NCBI RefSeq assembly: GCF_018736045.1
Contig: NZ_CP076133.1
Coordinates: forward strand, 2,046,001-2,110,000
Source: Flammeovirga yaeyamensis
Lineage (GTDB): Bacteria > Bacteroidota > Bacteroidia > Cytophagales > Flammeovirgaceae
DNA: 64,000 bases
Direction: 5' to 3'
Shown: positions 42,643-51,328 of the stretch, piece after piece
How the letters are laid out: each line of letters starts with the position of its first letter
Numbering within the stretch: position 1 is the first letter of the stretch
The notes under the pieces: generated by a model
What the model was told of the DNA's origin: nothing
Database searches by the model: none
The model's input: the letters and a program-made list of their open reading frames with translations, nothing else
Position numbers and translations under genes: made by a program

Positions 42643-45087
42643 TTATTTTCCTTCAAAAGCAGTATCTATTTTTGCGACAACATCATTAAGGTGCATGCTC
42701 TCAATAGATGATGATCTATATCTGTTACTCATAGACTTAGCCATTTTACGAATACTTACCAATTGTGCTCTTGATACCGCTTTTATATCAGATGATGTTT
42801 CTTTTTCATCTTTTAATTTAGATATCAAAATATAGATGTGTACTCTTTGAAGCTCTCTTCTGTAAGTATCAATTGATTTACCCGATCTCAATTCTTTCCA
42901 AATACTCTTCGTTAAATCATTATTTAATTCAACAATAGAGTAAGCATCGTTAGAAAGTGCAAACTGGTTGACCATTCTTAACTGTCTTGAGTTTTTAAGT
43001 AGGTTTTTTAATGTTCGCTCTTGCGACTTTCTAATTTGTTCGACTGTACCTTTGTATTCAATTCTACTTAGAATATCTTGATTGATTAACCATTCTGGAG
43101 TAGTAAACAATTGCTTGTCTAGAAAGGCTACTGCACGCTTTTGTTTTTCCTTTGTCACGTTAGTGTACACTGACTTTCCTTCTTCAGTCGTCTTATAATC
43201 TATGATTACACCACCGACATTATTTGATACATGACCCATATAACGGTTAAACTGTCCAACAGCAGAATAATAGATTTCAGCCAGATCGTTAAAGAATTCA
43301 CCTTCCACCTTAGTCCACTCTATAAGGTTTGGTAAAATACGTTGTAAGTTTTTGATACCTAACTCACTTGCTAACATAGCGTCTTCACCTAAATCTTCTG
43401 TTTGAGCAGAAGGATCAATAACTGAAGGCCATTGTTGTGCCCCATATCTATTCCATGGATTCTTGTTTTTCTCCTTAATCCACTCATTTAAAGTTGGCTT
43501 CTCCGATAGGGCAGATTCTGCTGATGTCAATTTGTAACCATATTCAATCGCCCAATGATCATAAGGTCCAATAATTGGATAAAGTCCTGCCCCTTTATCT
43601 TCTGGCTGTGCAACGTAGTTCATACGAGCATAATCCATAATTGAAGGTGCTACACCGTGTTTCTGAACAAAACCTGGAGATCTTAACTGCTCTACTGTGT
43701 AATTACAGCTTGATCCCATGTTGTGCATTAAACCAATGGTATGCCCTACTTCGTGAGTGGCTACAAATTCGATAAGTTTACCCATTAATTCGGTTTTGAA
43801 GTGAGCTGTTCTTGCTTCTGGGTTCACAGCAGCTGTTTGAATCAAACACCAATTTCTTAATAAGTTCATCACATTGTGGTACCAAAGAATATCTGATTCT
43901 AAAATCTCACCTGTTCTTGGATCATGAACATGTGGTCCTTGTGCGTTTTGAATTGGAGTAGTAATGTATCTGATTACTGAATAACGAACATCTTCTGGTG
44001 ACCAATCTGGATCTTCTTCTTTTGTTGGAGCATCTTTAGCTATAATTGCATTTTTAAAACCTGCTTTTTCAAAAGAGGCTTGCCATGCTTCTACACCTCT
44101 TTTTAAATAAGGTCTCCACTTCATTGGAGTAGCCGGATCAATATAATATACAATTGGTTTTACTGGCTCAACCAATTCACCTCTATTATATGCATCCCAA
44201 TCTTTTGGCTCTAATTTCCATCTAGTGATGAACCTTTGAGTCGCTGCTCTATGTTGATCTAAACTGTAATTCGTTTGTTGAACAGAAAAATAACCAACAC
44301 GTGGATCGTAATATCTTGGTTGCCATTTTTTTTCTGGCAAAAGAATAAACGATTGATTCATTTCTACTGAAAGTGTCTTCGTTATCTGATTGTCAGGTAA
44401 TTTATCACCTTTATAAGTTAGGATATGACGTACCTCTACATTCTTAGGGAATGATTTCATAGAAGAAATCATACTTCTGCTTCCATCTAAACCTTTTATG
44501 GCAAATTCTTTTCTTTCACGATCCCACATCGCACCAATCATAGCTACATCAGTAGTAAAGAATTTTGTCACATCAAAAACAACAGAAGATGAATCTAATG
44601 ACAATGCCTCTATATCAAAAGTGAAGACTACGGGTTCGAAGTTATTATTCTTAACTGACTTATAGATAGGTTCTTCTTCTGAAGCAACACTATTATAAGA
44701 AACCGAGCGCATCAAAACTTTTTTATCTTTTTGTTCAAAACGGATAACTTGTTGAGGTCTTGATTTCATACCTGCACCACCAAAGTTCAGCCCTTGCACA
44801 TGACCTGCGATACGAGATACAATCAAGATTTCGTTATCAAAAAGGTCTTTGTTGATTTCGAAGTAATATTTATCGTCTACTTTGTGAGTAGTAAATAACC
44901 CTTCTTGAGATGTTGCTTTATCAGTGATAACTTCACTGTATTCCTTATAAGGTCCTTTTTCCTTTTTAGGAGCCGACTCCTCTGTTTTTGCTTTATTTTT
45001 TTTCTTGTTTTTTTTCTTTTGCCCGTAAGTAAAGGTACATGCTAAGAGCACACACACTAGGGTTAATAATTTAAAATTATGTTTCAT
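42643..45087 (-). CDS. exported zinc metalloprotease (metzincin, DUF5117/DUF4953 type)
   Basis: 814 residues. A signal peptide (TFTYG, about 22) is followed by a lysine-rich stretch (QKKKNKKKNKAK) and an N-terminal domain resembling DUF5118/DUF5117 (EIVSRIAGHVQGLNFGGAG, RYYDPRVGYF). The catalytic core near residue 446 reads THEVGHTIGLMHN, the HExxHxxGxxH zinc motif of metzincins, and PSIMDYARMNY supplies the Met-turn. Family members in Bacteroidota are uncharacterised secreted proteases. It is a single gene with its own terminator, divergent from the DUF2490 gene. There is no link to the alginate locus other than proximity. Confidence 0.92.
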   Translation of the reverse strand: MKHNFKLLTLVCVLLACTFTYGQKKKNKKKNKAKTEESAPKKEKGPYKEYSEVITDKATSQEGLFTTHKVDDKYYFEINKDLFDNEILIVSRIAGHVQGLNFGGAGMKSRPQQVIRFEQKDKKVLMRSVSYNSVASEEEPIYKSVKNNNFEPVVFTFDIEALSLDSSSVVFDVTKFFTTDVAMIGAMWDRERKEFAIKGLDGSRSMISSMKSFPKNVEVRHILTYKGDKLPDNQITKTLSVEMNQSFILLPEKKWQPRYYDPRVGYFSVQQTNYSLDQHRAATQRFITRWKLEPKDWDAYNRGELVEPVKPIVYYIDPATPMKWRPYLKRGVEAWQASFEKAGFKNAIIAKDAPTKEEDPDWSPEDVRYSVIRYITTPIQNAQGPHVHDPRTGEILESDILWYHNVMNLLRNWCLIQTAAVNPEARTAHFKTELMGKLIEFVATHEVGHTIGLMHNMGSSCNYTVEQLRSPGFVQKHGVAPSIMDYARMNYVAQPEDKGAGLYPIIGPYDHWAIEYGYKLTSAESALSEKPTLNEWIKEKNKNPWNRYGAQQWPSVIDPSAQTEDLGEDAMLASELGIKNLQRILPNLIEWTKVEGEFFNDLAEIYYSAVGQFNRYMGHVSNNVGGVIIDYKTTEEGKSVYTNVTKEKQKRAVAFLDKQLFTTPEWLINQDILSRIEYKGTVEQIRKSQERTLKNLLKNSRQLRMVNQFALSNDAYSIVELNNDLTKSIWKELRSGKSIDTYRRELQRVHIYILISKLKDEKETSSDIKAVSRAQLVSIRKMAKSMSNRYRSSSIESMHLNDVVAKIDTAFEGK

Positions 45088-45473
45088 ATAGTATTAATAA
45101 TTGAAATTGTTATTCTAATTGTTTGTTCGATGAATAATACTTTTTTTTCGAGGTCGGGTTTTAACCTACATTTTATAAATTTTAGAAAACTATTAATGAA
45201 TACAAAATTTGATACTTGATTTTAATAGAATACAACATTTACACTTATTTGTACAACAAAATTAAAAATTGAACATATCATTCAAACAACTCACCTATTA
45301 CACTGATAATAAGTGATATTCATTTTTTCATCTTAATAGACGTCAAAAAAAGAATTGTTTCAACTCCAACTTAAATAACTTTAACGAATAAATTGGAGAT
45401 GTATAGTCTATATTCTAAAGAAAATATTACATTTGTGTGTGATTTACTATACTTACAGTGCGACTACTTACAA
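45088..45473. other. divergent intergenic region, nothing recognised
   Basis: About 390 AT-rich bases between the protease gene (minus) and the DUF2490 gene (plus). A frame open from 45393 continues into the DUF2490 gene but lacks a likely start. No convincing hairpin or repeat. Confidence 0.4.
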
Positions 45474-46178
45474 ATGAACCAATTGATTAACATAAATAAA
45501 TTAATTAGAAACCTGATCATAATATTTTCTTTTGCTATATCGAACGAATTATTTGCTCAAGATTATATTTGGTTTCATTATTTTAATCGGTACAAATTAT
45601 CTTATAAGTTTTCAATAGATTCTGACATAGGTTGGAGAGAATACTTTGATGCTGAGAGATATCGAGGTCAAATTAGATCTGGTCTGAGATACGATATTAA
45701 TGCTAACATGTATGCCCGAGGAGGGATTATGTATGTGAATGGTTCTGTAGCGTCAGAAGAAATCCGTTTTTATCAAGATTATGTCTATAGTTTTAAGATA
45801 AAAGATATTACCATTCAGCAACGTATACGATTTGAACAACAAACATTTACAGATCCTACCAAAAATTTCAACTTTAGAATAAGGTATAACCCTGCCCTAA
45901 AATTCCATTCCCCTATTGGCCACTGGACTTTGGCGGCTGAACCTTTTGTCTCTGTAAAAAAAGATGGTAGTTACATCGGAGCTAATCGTTTACTTGTTGG
46001 TATTAAAAACAAGATTTATGGTAATGTACATCTCACCTTGCAATATATAAATGAGCGGGCCTATAGTAAAGCTGAAACAGGATACATTGCAGAAAATCAA
46101 ATGATTCGTGTAAGAATTGATCATGTAATACATCCTTTGAGGACAGGACCTCTATTTGGACGTAAAAAAAATAGATAA
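45474..46178 (+). CDS. DUF2490 family outer-membrane beta-barrel protein
   Basis: 234 residues from the ATG at 45474, which opens a signal peptide (LIRNLIIIFSFAISNELFAQ) and so is preferred to the ATG 27 codons upstream. The mature part matches DUF2490: DYIWFHYFNRYKLSYKFSIDSDIGWREYFD, QIRSGLRYDINANMYARGGIMYVNG, IQQRIRFEQQTF and LRYNPAL-type strands, ending basic (FGRKKNR). These are predicted outer-membrane barrels of unknown role. A single gene, with no terminator seen before the acidic microprotein gene. Confidence 0.85.
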   Translation: MNQLININKLIRNLIIIFSFAISNELFAQDYIWFHYFNRYKLSYKFSIDSDIGWREYFDAERYRGQIRSGLRYDINANMYARGGIMYVNGSVASEEIRFYQDYVYSFKIKDITIQQRIRFEQQTFTDPTKNFNFRIRYNPALKFHSPIGHWTLAAEPFVSVKKDGSYIGANRLLVGIKNKIYGNVHLTLQYINERAYSKAETGYIAENQMIRVRIDHVIHPLRTGPLFGRKKNR

Positions 46179-46307
46179 AACTAGATATTATTGTACTCTT
46201 TTGAGGTGTAATTTTTTCCCTAAAATAAATGTAAACACCATCAACCTTATAAGAAGTGTTCCGTTATTATGAGTGTAAATTAATTATACCTCATAAACTA
46301 TAAGATT

Positions 46308-46457
46308 ATGGAAGATTTCGCTATGGATTTTGAAGATCAAATCTTTGACAACAACGACGGTCTATTTGATGACATGGAAGATCTAGACTTCGAAGATTTG
46401 AAAGACGAGCTAGACGCTATTGAAAAGTATGATTTAGATATTGATGAAGAAATTTAA
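46308..46457 (+). CDS. 49-residue hyperacidic microprotein
   Basis: Reads MEDFAMDFEDQIFDNNDG..., 23 of 49 residues being D or E against only two lysines, with no cysteine, and aromatic or hydrophobic residues spaced between the acids (F, I, L, Y). It starts with ATG 130 bases after the DUF2490 stop, and a strong terminator begins six bases after its own stop, so an independent transcript is likely. No family is recognised. It is cytosolic by lack of any signal. Possible roles are DNA-mimic or partner-binding protein, but these are only guesses. A shorter start at M6 is possible. Confidence 0.65.
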   Translation: MEDFAMDFEDQIFDNNDGLFDDMEDLDFEDLKDELDAIEKYDLDIDEEI

Positions 46458-46462
46458 AAAGT

Positions 46463-46500
46463 AAAAGCCTTGTATGACAAAAAATACAAGGCTTTTTATA
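46463..46500 (+). terminator. intrinsic terminator
   Basis: AAAAGCCTTGTAT (46463-46475) pairs perfectly with ATACAAGGCTTTT (46484-46496), followed by T-rich sequence. It directly follows the microprotein gene and can also serve the convergent hydrolase gene. Confidence 0.9.
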
Positions 46501-46517
46501 TAGAAAAAAGTGAGTGA

Positions 46518-47636
46518 TTATTGCACTTCTGTCTTTAAAGGAATAAACACCGAATAACTATCTCCCTCCAAATAACTTTTCTTAGCTGCTACGGTCAATA
46601 CTTTTGGCGTCCCATTTTCTATATATACAAAAGGTCTTTCTAAACGCTTCACATCTACTTTTTCCTTCCCTTTATAATCAAACGACAAGTCCATTACTTT
46701 GTAATTTTTGGCTTTATCCCATTGGAATCCATCTACTGAAGTAATTAACCCCATATATCCAAAAGCATGGTATATTCCATAAAAACGTTCCCTTTTATCA
46801 TCGTACCAAATCACAGGGTCTTCTGCGTTTAAATCACCTACTGCTAATTTAGGTTGAACCTCCCATGGTCCTAGAGGAGTTGGAGAGGTAGCAATAGCTT
46901 GTTGTCTAAATATTTTATCTCCCATATCTGGCTTATCCCCTTTAAATAACATCAGATAATAGCCATCGGGGTGTTTGGCTACTGCAGAATTTGACGTAGC
47001 ATTCACGATTGGTCCGGCAGGCTCAACTATAGGTTGATCTAACCTTTCCCAAGGTCCAAACACACTTTCTGAAACAGCCACTCCTATTCTTTGATTTCTC
47101 CTTAAAATTTCTCTTAATTCTTTATGTTCTTTAGGATGATACCCCACCTCAAATAATTCTTCTGAAGTTATTTTTCTATCTCCCGTATTGGTTGACATAT
47201 AATAGAGATAATATTTTCCATCGAAATATCTAATTCTTGGATTGTGAGCAGTGTAAGCATCCCAATGATCGGCTCCCCTACCTGCTAAAACTTCTTCTAC
47301 ATGTTTATAGGGACCTACGGGATCGTCTGCAATAGCATGAGATATTATACCATGGGTTAACCAACAAAAGAAGCTATTTTCCTTTGGCATTTGAGCATAA
47401 AATAAATGGTATTTACCATCTTCTCCTTTTACTATCGATGATCCCCAATTATGAAAGTTGTCATTCTTTAAAATATTCTCCTCACCAACTGGTTGGATCA
47501 TTTTGGTCAAATCTAAATCGTCTGTATCAATATCACTTGATGCCGACGCATTCGATTGAGTACTAGATGGTTTAGAACACCCAAAAATTAAACCTAAAAA
47601 AAATAAGCTTGCGATTAGTCGTTTTGTATATTTCAT
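46518..47636 (-). CDS. five-bladed beta-propeller glycoside hydrolase (GH43/GH117-like lipoprotein)
   Basis: 372 residues. Lipoprotein signal GLIFGC (C20) and a Ser/Asp-rich linker. Propeller blades are seen as repeated strands, each with a KYHLFYAQ, KYYLYYMS, YYLMLFKG or FYGIYHAF turn, and family-typical features WGSSIVKGEDGKYHLFYAQMP, WDAYTAHNPRIRYFDGKYYLYYMS, GPIVNATSNSAVAKHPDGYYLM and GDLNAEDPVIWYDD. This fold is shared by GH43, GH117 and relatives that act on arabino-, galacto- or anhydrogalactose-type residues; the exact family and catalytic acids could not be fixed by eye. It is divergent from the sulfatase genes and probably serves the same substrate. Confidence 0.75.
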   Translation of the reverse strand: MKYTKRLIASLFFLGLIFGCSKPSSTQSNASASSDIDTDDLDLTKMIQPVGEENILKNDNFHNWGSSIVKGEDGKYHLFYAQMPKENSFFCWLTHGIISHAIADDPVGPYKHVEEVLAGRGADHWDAYTAHNPRIRYFDGKYYLYYMSTNTGDRKITSEELFEVGYHPKEHKELREILRRNQRIGVAVSESVFGPWERLDQPIVEPAGPIVNATSNSAVAKHPDGYYLMLFKGDKPDMGDKIFRQQAIATSPTPLGPWEVQPKLAVGDLNAEDPVIWYDDKRERFYGIYHAFGYMGLITSVDGFQWDKAKNYKVMDLSFDYKGKEKVDVKRLERPFVYIENGTPKVLTVAAKKSYLEGDSYSVFIPLKTEVQ

Positions 47637-47911
47637 TTCTTATTTCATCAAAAGTTGTTTATCAAATTTAATCGTTAATTGAATAACCATAAGAGAAGAA
47701 TTTATCCAAAAAAAGGGTAAAATAATTTGTTAATAGCTAGAGATTGAAGAATCAAAAAAAAATATCATTATTTTTTGAGTATAAAAACGATTTGTCCAAG
47801 ATAAGTTTATTCTGTGATGATTGAATTTATATTTGTTATTTAGTTATTACAAACATTAAAAACCTTTATTGAAAAGGTTTAATAAACTGACAAACTTAAA
47901 TTTTTAATGAA

Positions 47912-49528
47912 ATGAACGAATTTAAAAAATTACGAAAACTCTTTCTTTATTCTACCCTTTTATCCTTGATGATTGGATGTAAAATAAAACAAGCACAAAC
48001 TACTACAGAAGCTCCAAACAAACCAAATGTATTGTTTATTTTAGTAGACGATTATGGGTATAAAGACACTGGCGTTTCTGGAAGTAATTATTACGAAACC
48101 CCCAACATAGATTTTATTGCCAACACAGGAATGCAATTCTCCGATGGATACGCAACTTGTCAAGTATGCAGCCCTTCTCGAGGAAGTATTATGAGTGGTC
48201 AGTTCCCGGCTCGACATGGAATTACGGATTGGATTGGAGCCCCTACAGGAAAAGATTGGAAGAAAAAATCAGGTAGAGAAAATATTTTACTCCCCCCTGA
48301 ATATGAGCATCAATTAGATACTGCAATTACAACGCTACCTAAAGCGATGAAAGAAGCTGGATATAAAACTTTCTTTGCTGGGAAATGGCACTTGGGCGAT
48401 GAAGGCTTTTCGCCGGAAAATCATGGATTTGATATTAATAAAGGAGGTTATCATGCAGGTGGTCCTAGAGGTGGTTACTTTTCTCCTTTTAAAAACCCCA
48501 AGTTAGAAAACCGTCAATATGGAGAAAATTTATCGATGAGGTTAGCACAAGAAACTGCAGACTTTATGAAAGCACATAAAGACACTACTTTCTTTGCTTA
48601 TTTATCTTTTTATGCTGTACATGGCCCTATTCAAACTACTCAAGAAAAATGGTCAAAATATAGAGAAAAGGCGGTTCAACTTGGCGTGAAAGATAAAGGA
48701 TATGAAATGGGACATTTCTTACCGATGCGTTTAAACCAAGACAACCCTGTTTATGCTGGTCTAGTGGAACAAATGGACGATGCTGTTGGAGTAGTATTGA
48801 AGTCATTGAAAGATAATGGATTGGATAAGAATACAATCGTCATCTTTACAAGTGATAATGGTGGTGTAGTCGCTGGAGATGCTTTTTCTACTAATAATTA
48901 TCCGCTAAGAGGTGGCAAAGGATATCAGTATGAAGGCGGTATTCGTGAACCTTATTTTATTAAAGTTCCTTGGGTAGAAAATAATGGAAAAGTATCTGAA
49001 ATTCCAGTAACAGGAACTGATTTCTACCCTACTATTTTAGATTTAGTGGGTGCAGATTTAAAACCCGAAACTCATGCTGATGGAGTAAGTTTAAAACCTA
49101 TCCTTATGGGTGAAGAATGGACTTTAGGAGACCGTCCTTTGGTGTGGCATTATCCTCATTACGGTAACCAAGGTGGTGAACCTTCTTCGGTGATACGTTT
49201 AGGGGATTGGAAATATATCCATTATTATGAATCTGAAAAAGTAGAGCTTTTTAATTTAAGGGCAGATATTTCTGAATCGGAAAATGTTGCAGATCAACAT
49301 CCAGAGATAGTGAATAACCTTCACAAAAAGCTTTTTGATTACCTACAAGAAGTGGGTGCTAGATTCCCTACTGTAGATCCTGATTTTAAAGCAAGCCGTG
49401 CTGAAAAACAATTAAAGAAAATGAAAGAGGTGAAAATGAAAAACCTCGAAAAAGAACGTATGAAGATGCTTTCTGAAGACTTTAAACCCAATGCCGATTG
49501 GTGGGGCAGTAAAGTAACTTTAGACTAA
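47912..49528 (+). CDS. S1 family sulfatase (lipoprotein), first of four in a row
   Basis: 538 residues. Lipoprotein signal SLMIGC (C23). Metal ligands D46-D47 in VDDYGY, maturation signature C86-S-P-S-R, then AGKWHLGDEGF and the C-terminal FTSDNGGV with a metal-binding D-N pair. The C-terminus has a long charged, lysine-rich tail (LKKMKEVKMKNLEKERMK). S1 sulfatases hydrolyse sulfate esters after conversion of Cys to formylglycine. The substrate is unknown, but the neighbouring glycosidases suggest a sulfated algal polysaccharide. Start chosen at the ATG giving an intact lipoprotein signal. Confidence 0.93.
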   Translation: MNEFKKLRKLFLYSTLLSLMIGCKIKQAQTTTEAPNKPNVLFILVDDYGYKDTGVSGSNYYETPNIDFIANTGMQFSDGYATCQVCSPSRGSIMSGQFPARHGITDWIGAPTGKDWKKKSGRENILLPPEYEHQLDTAITTLPKAMKEAGYKTFFAGKWHLGDEGFSPENHGFDINKGGYHAGGPRGGYFSPFKNPKLENRQYGENLSMRLAQETADFMKAHKDTTFFAYLSFYAVHGPIQTTQEKWSKYREKAVQLGVKDKGYEMGHFLPMRLNQDNPVYAGLVEQMDDAVGVVLKSLKDNGLDKNTIVIFTSDNGGVVAGDAFSTNNYPLRGGKGYQYEGGIREPYFIKVPWVENNGKVSEIPVTGTDFYPTILDLVGADLKPETHADGVSLKPILMGEEWTLGDRPLVWHYPHYGNQGGEPSSVIRLGDWKYIHYYESEKVELFNLRADISESENVADQHPEIVNNLHKKLFDYLQEVGARFPTVDPDFKASRAEKQLKKMKEVKMKNLEKERMKMLSEDFKPNADWWGSKVTLD

Positions 49529-49691
49529 TTTAGATTATTAAAGGGGGTGGTATTAATGATTAAAAGCAAACACAGAATAGTATATTTCATCAGATTACAG
49601 TTTATGTGCTCATAATTGACGAATATCGCCCCGTTTGTGACTAGAATATTATTTAAGATTGCATACCAGAAATTGAAATGAATTTTTTAGT

Positions 49692-51122
49692 ATGAAGAAA
49701 ATAATATCAGTCATAAGCCTAGTTGCTGTTTTGTATTCTTGTAAAACAGCTCAAAACGAAACTCAAGATACAACAGCAAACAAGCCTCCGAATATCATTG
49801 TTGTTCTAGTCGATGATTTAGGTTATGGAGATGTCTCATTCAACGGTAGTAAAGACATCCCTACTCCTCACATTGATAGAATTGCGAATGAAGGTGCTAA
49901 ATTCACTAACGGATATGTAACATATTCTGTATGTGGACCATCAAGAGCCGCATTAGTTACAGGTAGATATCAAGATCGTTATGGTTCATCTAGAAATCCA
50001 CTTTGGGCGCCTAATGATATCACACAAGGTTTAAGCATTGAAGAAGAGACCATTGCAGATTTCTTGGGTCATGAAGGCTATAAAAGTATGGCTTTAGGTA
50101 AATGGCACTTGGGTGGACATAAAGAATTGAGACCTTTAAAAAGAGGTTTTGATGAGTTTTATGGTTTCCTTACAGGTGGTCATAGATACTTTCCCGAAGA
50201 TTGGACATTATCAGATATTTCTCAGGTAAAATCACAACAAGATGCGTACCGTACGAAGTTATTACATAATAATACGCGAGTGGATGAAAAAGAGTACTTA
50301 ACAGATGCATTATCAAGAGAAGCAGTAACGTTTATCGAAAATAATAGCGACGAGCCTTTCTTCATGTATTTAGCCTACAATGCACCTCATGCACCTTATC
50401 AAGCAACTCAAAAATATTTAGATCGTTTCCCTGATATGGAAGATGGAAAGCGTAAAACCTATTGCGCGATGGTATCTGCAGTTGATGACGGTGTAGGTAG
50501 AGTATTAAAAGCATTAAAAGATCAAAAAATTGATGATAATACATTGGTGGTTTTCTTATCTGACAATGGTGGAAAGAAAGGAAAAATGACTGATCAAGGT
50601 CCTTTAAGAGGTCATAAGGGTTCTATTTACGAAGGTGGCTTTAGAGTGCCATTTGCCATGCGTTGGCCAAAACAAATTGAAGCAGGAACAGTATATAATG
50701 AACCAATAATTGCTATGGATATCGCTGCAATAGCTGCTGAATTTGCTAATGCTACTCCAAAAAATAAATTGGATGGAGTAAACCTGATTCCTTATTTAAA
50801 TGGAGAAAAAACTGGTACGCCTCATGAATCTATCGCATGGAGAAAATTCGATCAAAAAAGACATGCCGTTCGTAAAGGTGATCTTAAAATGATTGTAGAA
50901 TTTGATGCTAAGAAACAAAAAGAAAAGGTAAGTTTCTACAATGTTAAAAAAGACATTTCTGAGAAAGAAAAATTGCAACTTTCTAAGGAACAAAGAAACG
51001 AGCTGAAAGCAGAATATAGAACGTGGTTAGACCAAATGATCGATCCTACCTATATGGGATTATTGATGGATAAAGCATATTCTGAGAAACATTCTGACCG
51101 ATTTGAAACGGAAATATATTAA
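49692..51122 (+). CDS. S1 family sulfatase (lipoprotein), second
   Basis: 476 residues. Lipoprotein signal AVLYSC (C17). D41-D42 in LVDDLGYGD, signature C81-G-P-S-R, ALGKWHLGGHKELRPLKRGFDEFYGF and VVFLSDNGGKKG. Of the complete genes in this window it is closest in layout to the sulfatase at the right edge, which has the same CGPSR signature, the same LKRGF-EF-G motif and the same L-GG(G)H(R/N)YFP motif. It sits 163 bases after the first sulfatase, on the same strand, without a visible terminator between. No sorting domain is present. Confidence 0.93.
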   Translation: MKKIISVISLVAVLYSCKTAQNETQDTTANKPPNIIVVLVDDLGYGDVSFNGSKDIPTPHIDRIANEGAKFTNGYVTYSVCGPSRAALVTGRYQDRYGSSRNPLWAPNDITQGLSIEEETIADFLGHEGYKSMALGKWHLGGHKELRPLKRGFDEFYGFLTGGHRYFPEDWTLSDISQVKSQQDAYRTKLLHNNTRVDEKEYLTDALSREAVTFIENNSDEPFFMYLAYNAPHAPYQATQKYLDRFPDMEDGKRKTYCAMVSAVDDGVGRVLKALKDQKIDDNTLVVFLSDNGGKKGKMTDQGPLRGHKGSIYEGGFRVPFAMRWPKQIEAGTVYNEPIIAMDIAAIAAEFANATPKNKLDGVNLIPYLNGEKTGTPHESIAWRKFDQKRHAVRKGDLKMIVEFDAKKQKEKVSFYNVKKDISEKEKLQLSKEQRNELKAEYRTWLDQMIDPTYMGLLMDKAYSEKHSDRFETEIY

Positions 51123-51205
51123 CTCTTTAAAAAGGTGTAAACCGTGGTTAGAGAAATAAAACTGTGATTAAACTCTCCATAATTTTTGATAAATAAAGTA
51201 TCATT

Positions 51206-51255
51206 TTTTGATCAAAATGAATCATATAGGTAAAATTATACCACTTTTTGATCAA
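51206..51255. promoter_or_regulatory. paired TTGATCAA palindromes upstream of the third sulfatase
   Basis: TTTTGATCAAAA (51206-51217) and a shorter TTGATCAA (51248-51255) lie 40 bases apart, about four helical turns, before the third sulfatase. The duplicated upstream region of the fourth sulfatase keeps CACTTTTTGAT at about 53051 but has lost the palindrome. They look like operator sites for an unknown regulator. Confidence 0.4.
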
Positions 51256-51328
51256 TTTACACCTATATAAAGAACAAAAAACAACTACATTTGAAACAAG
51301 TGAAATGAGTAATTTTTTAATAGAACAA

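Noticed and set aside
47862-47881. Hairpin AAACCTTT/AAAGGTTT just upstream of the first sulfatase
   Set aside because: The stem is short, AT-rich and without a T-run in a useful place; it could be chance in this composition.
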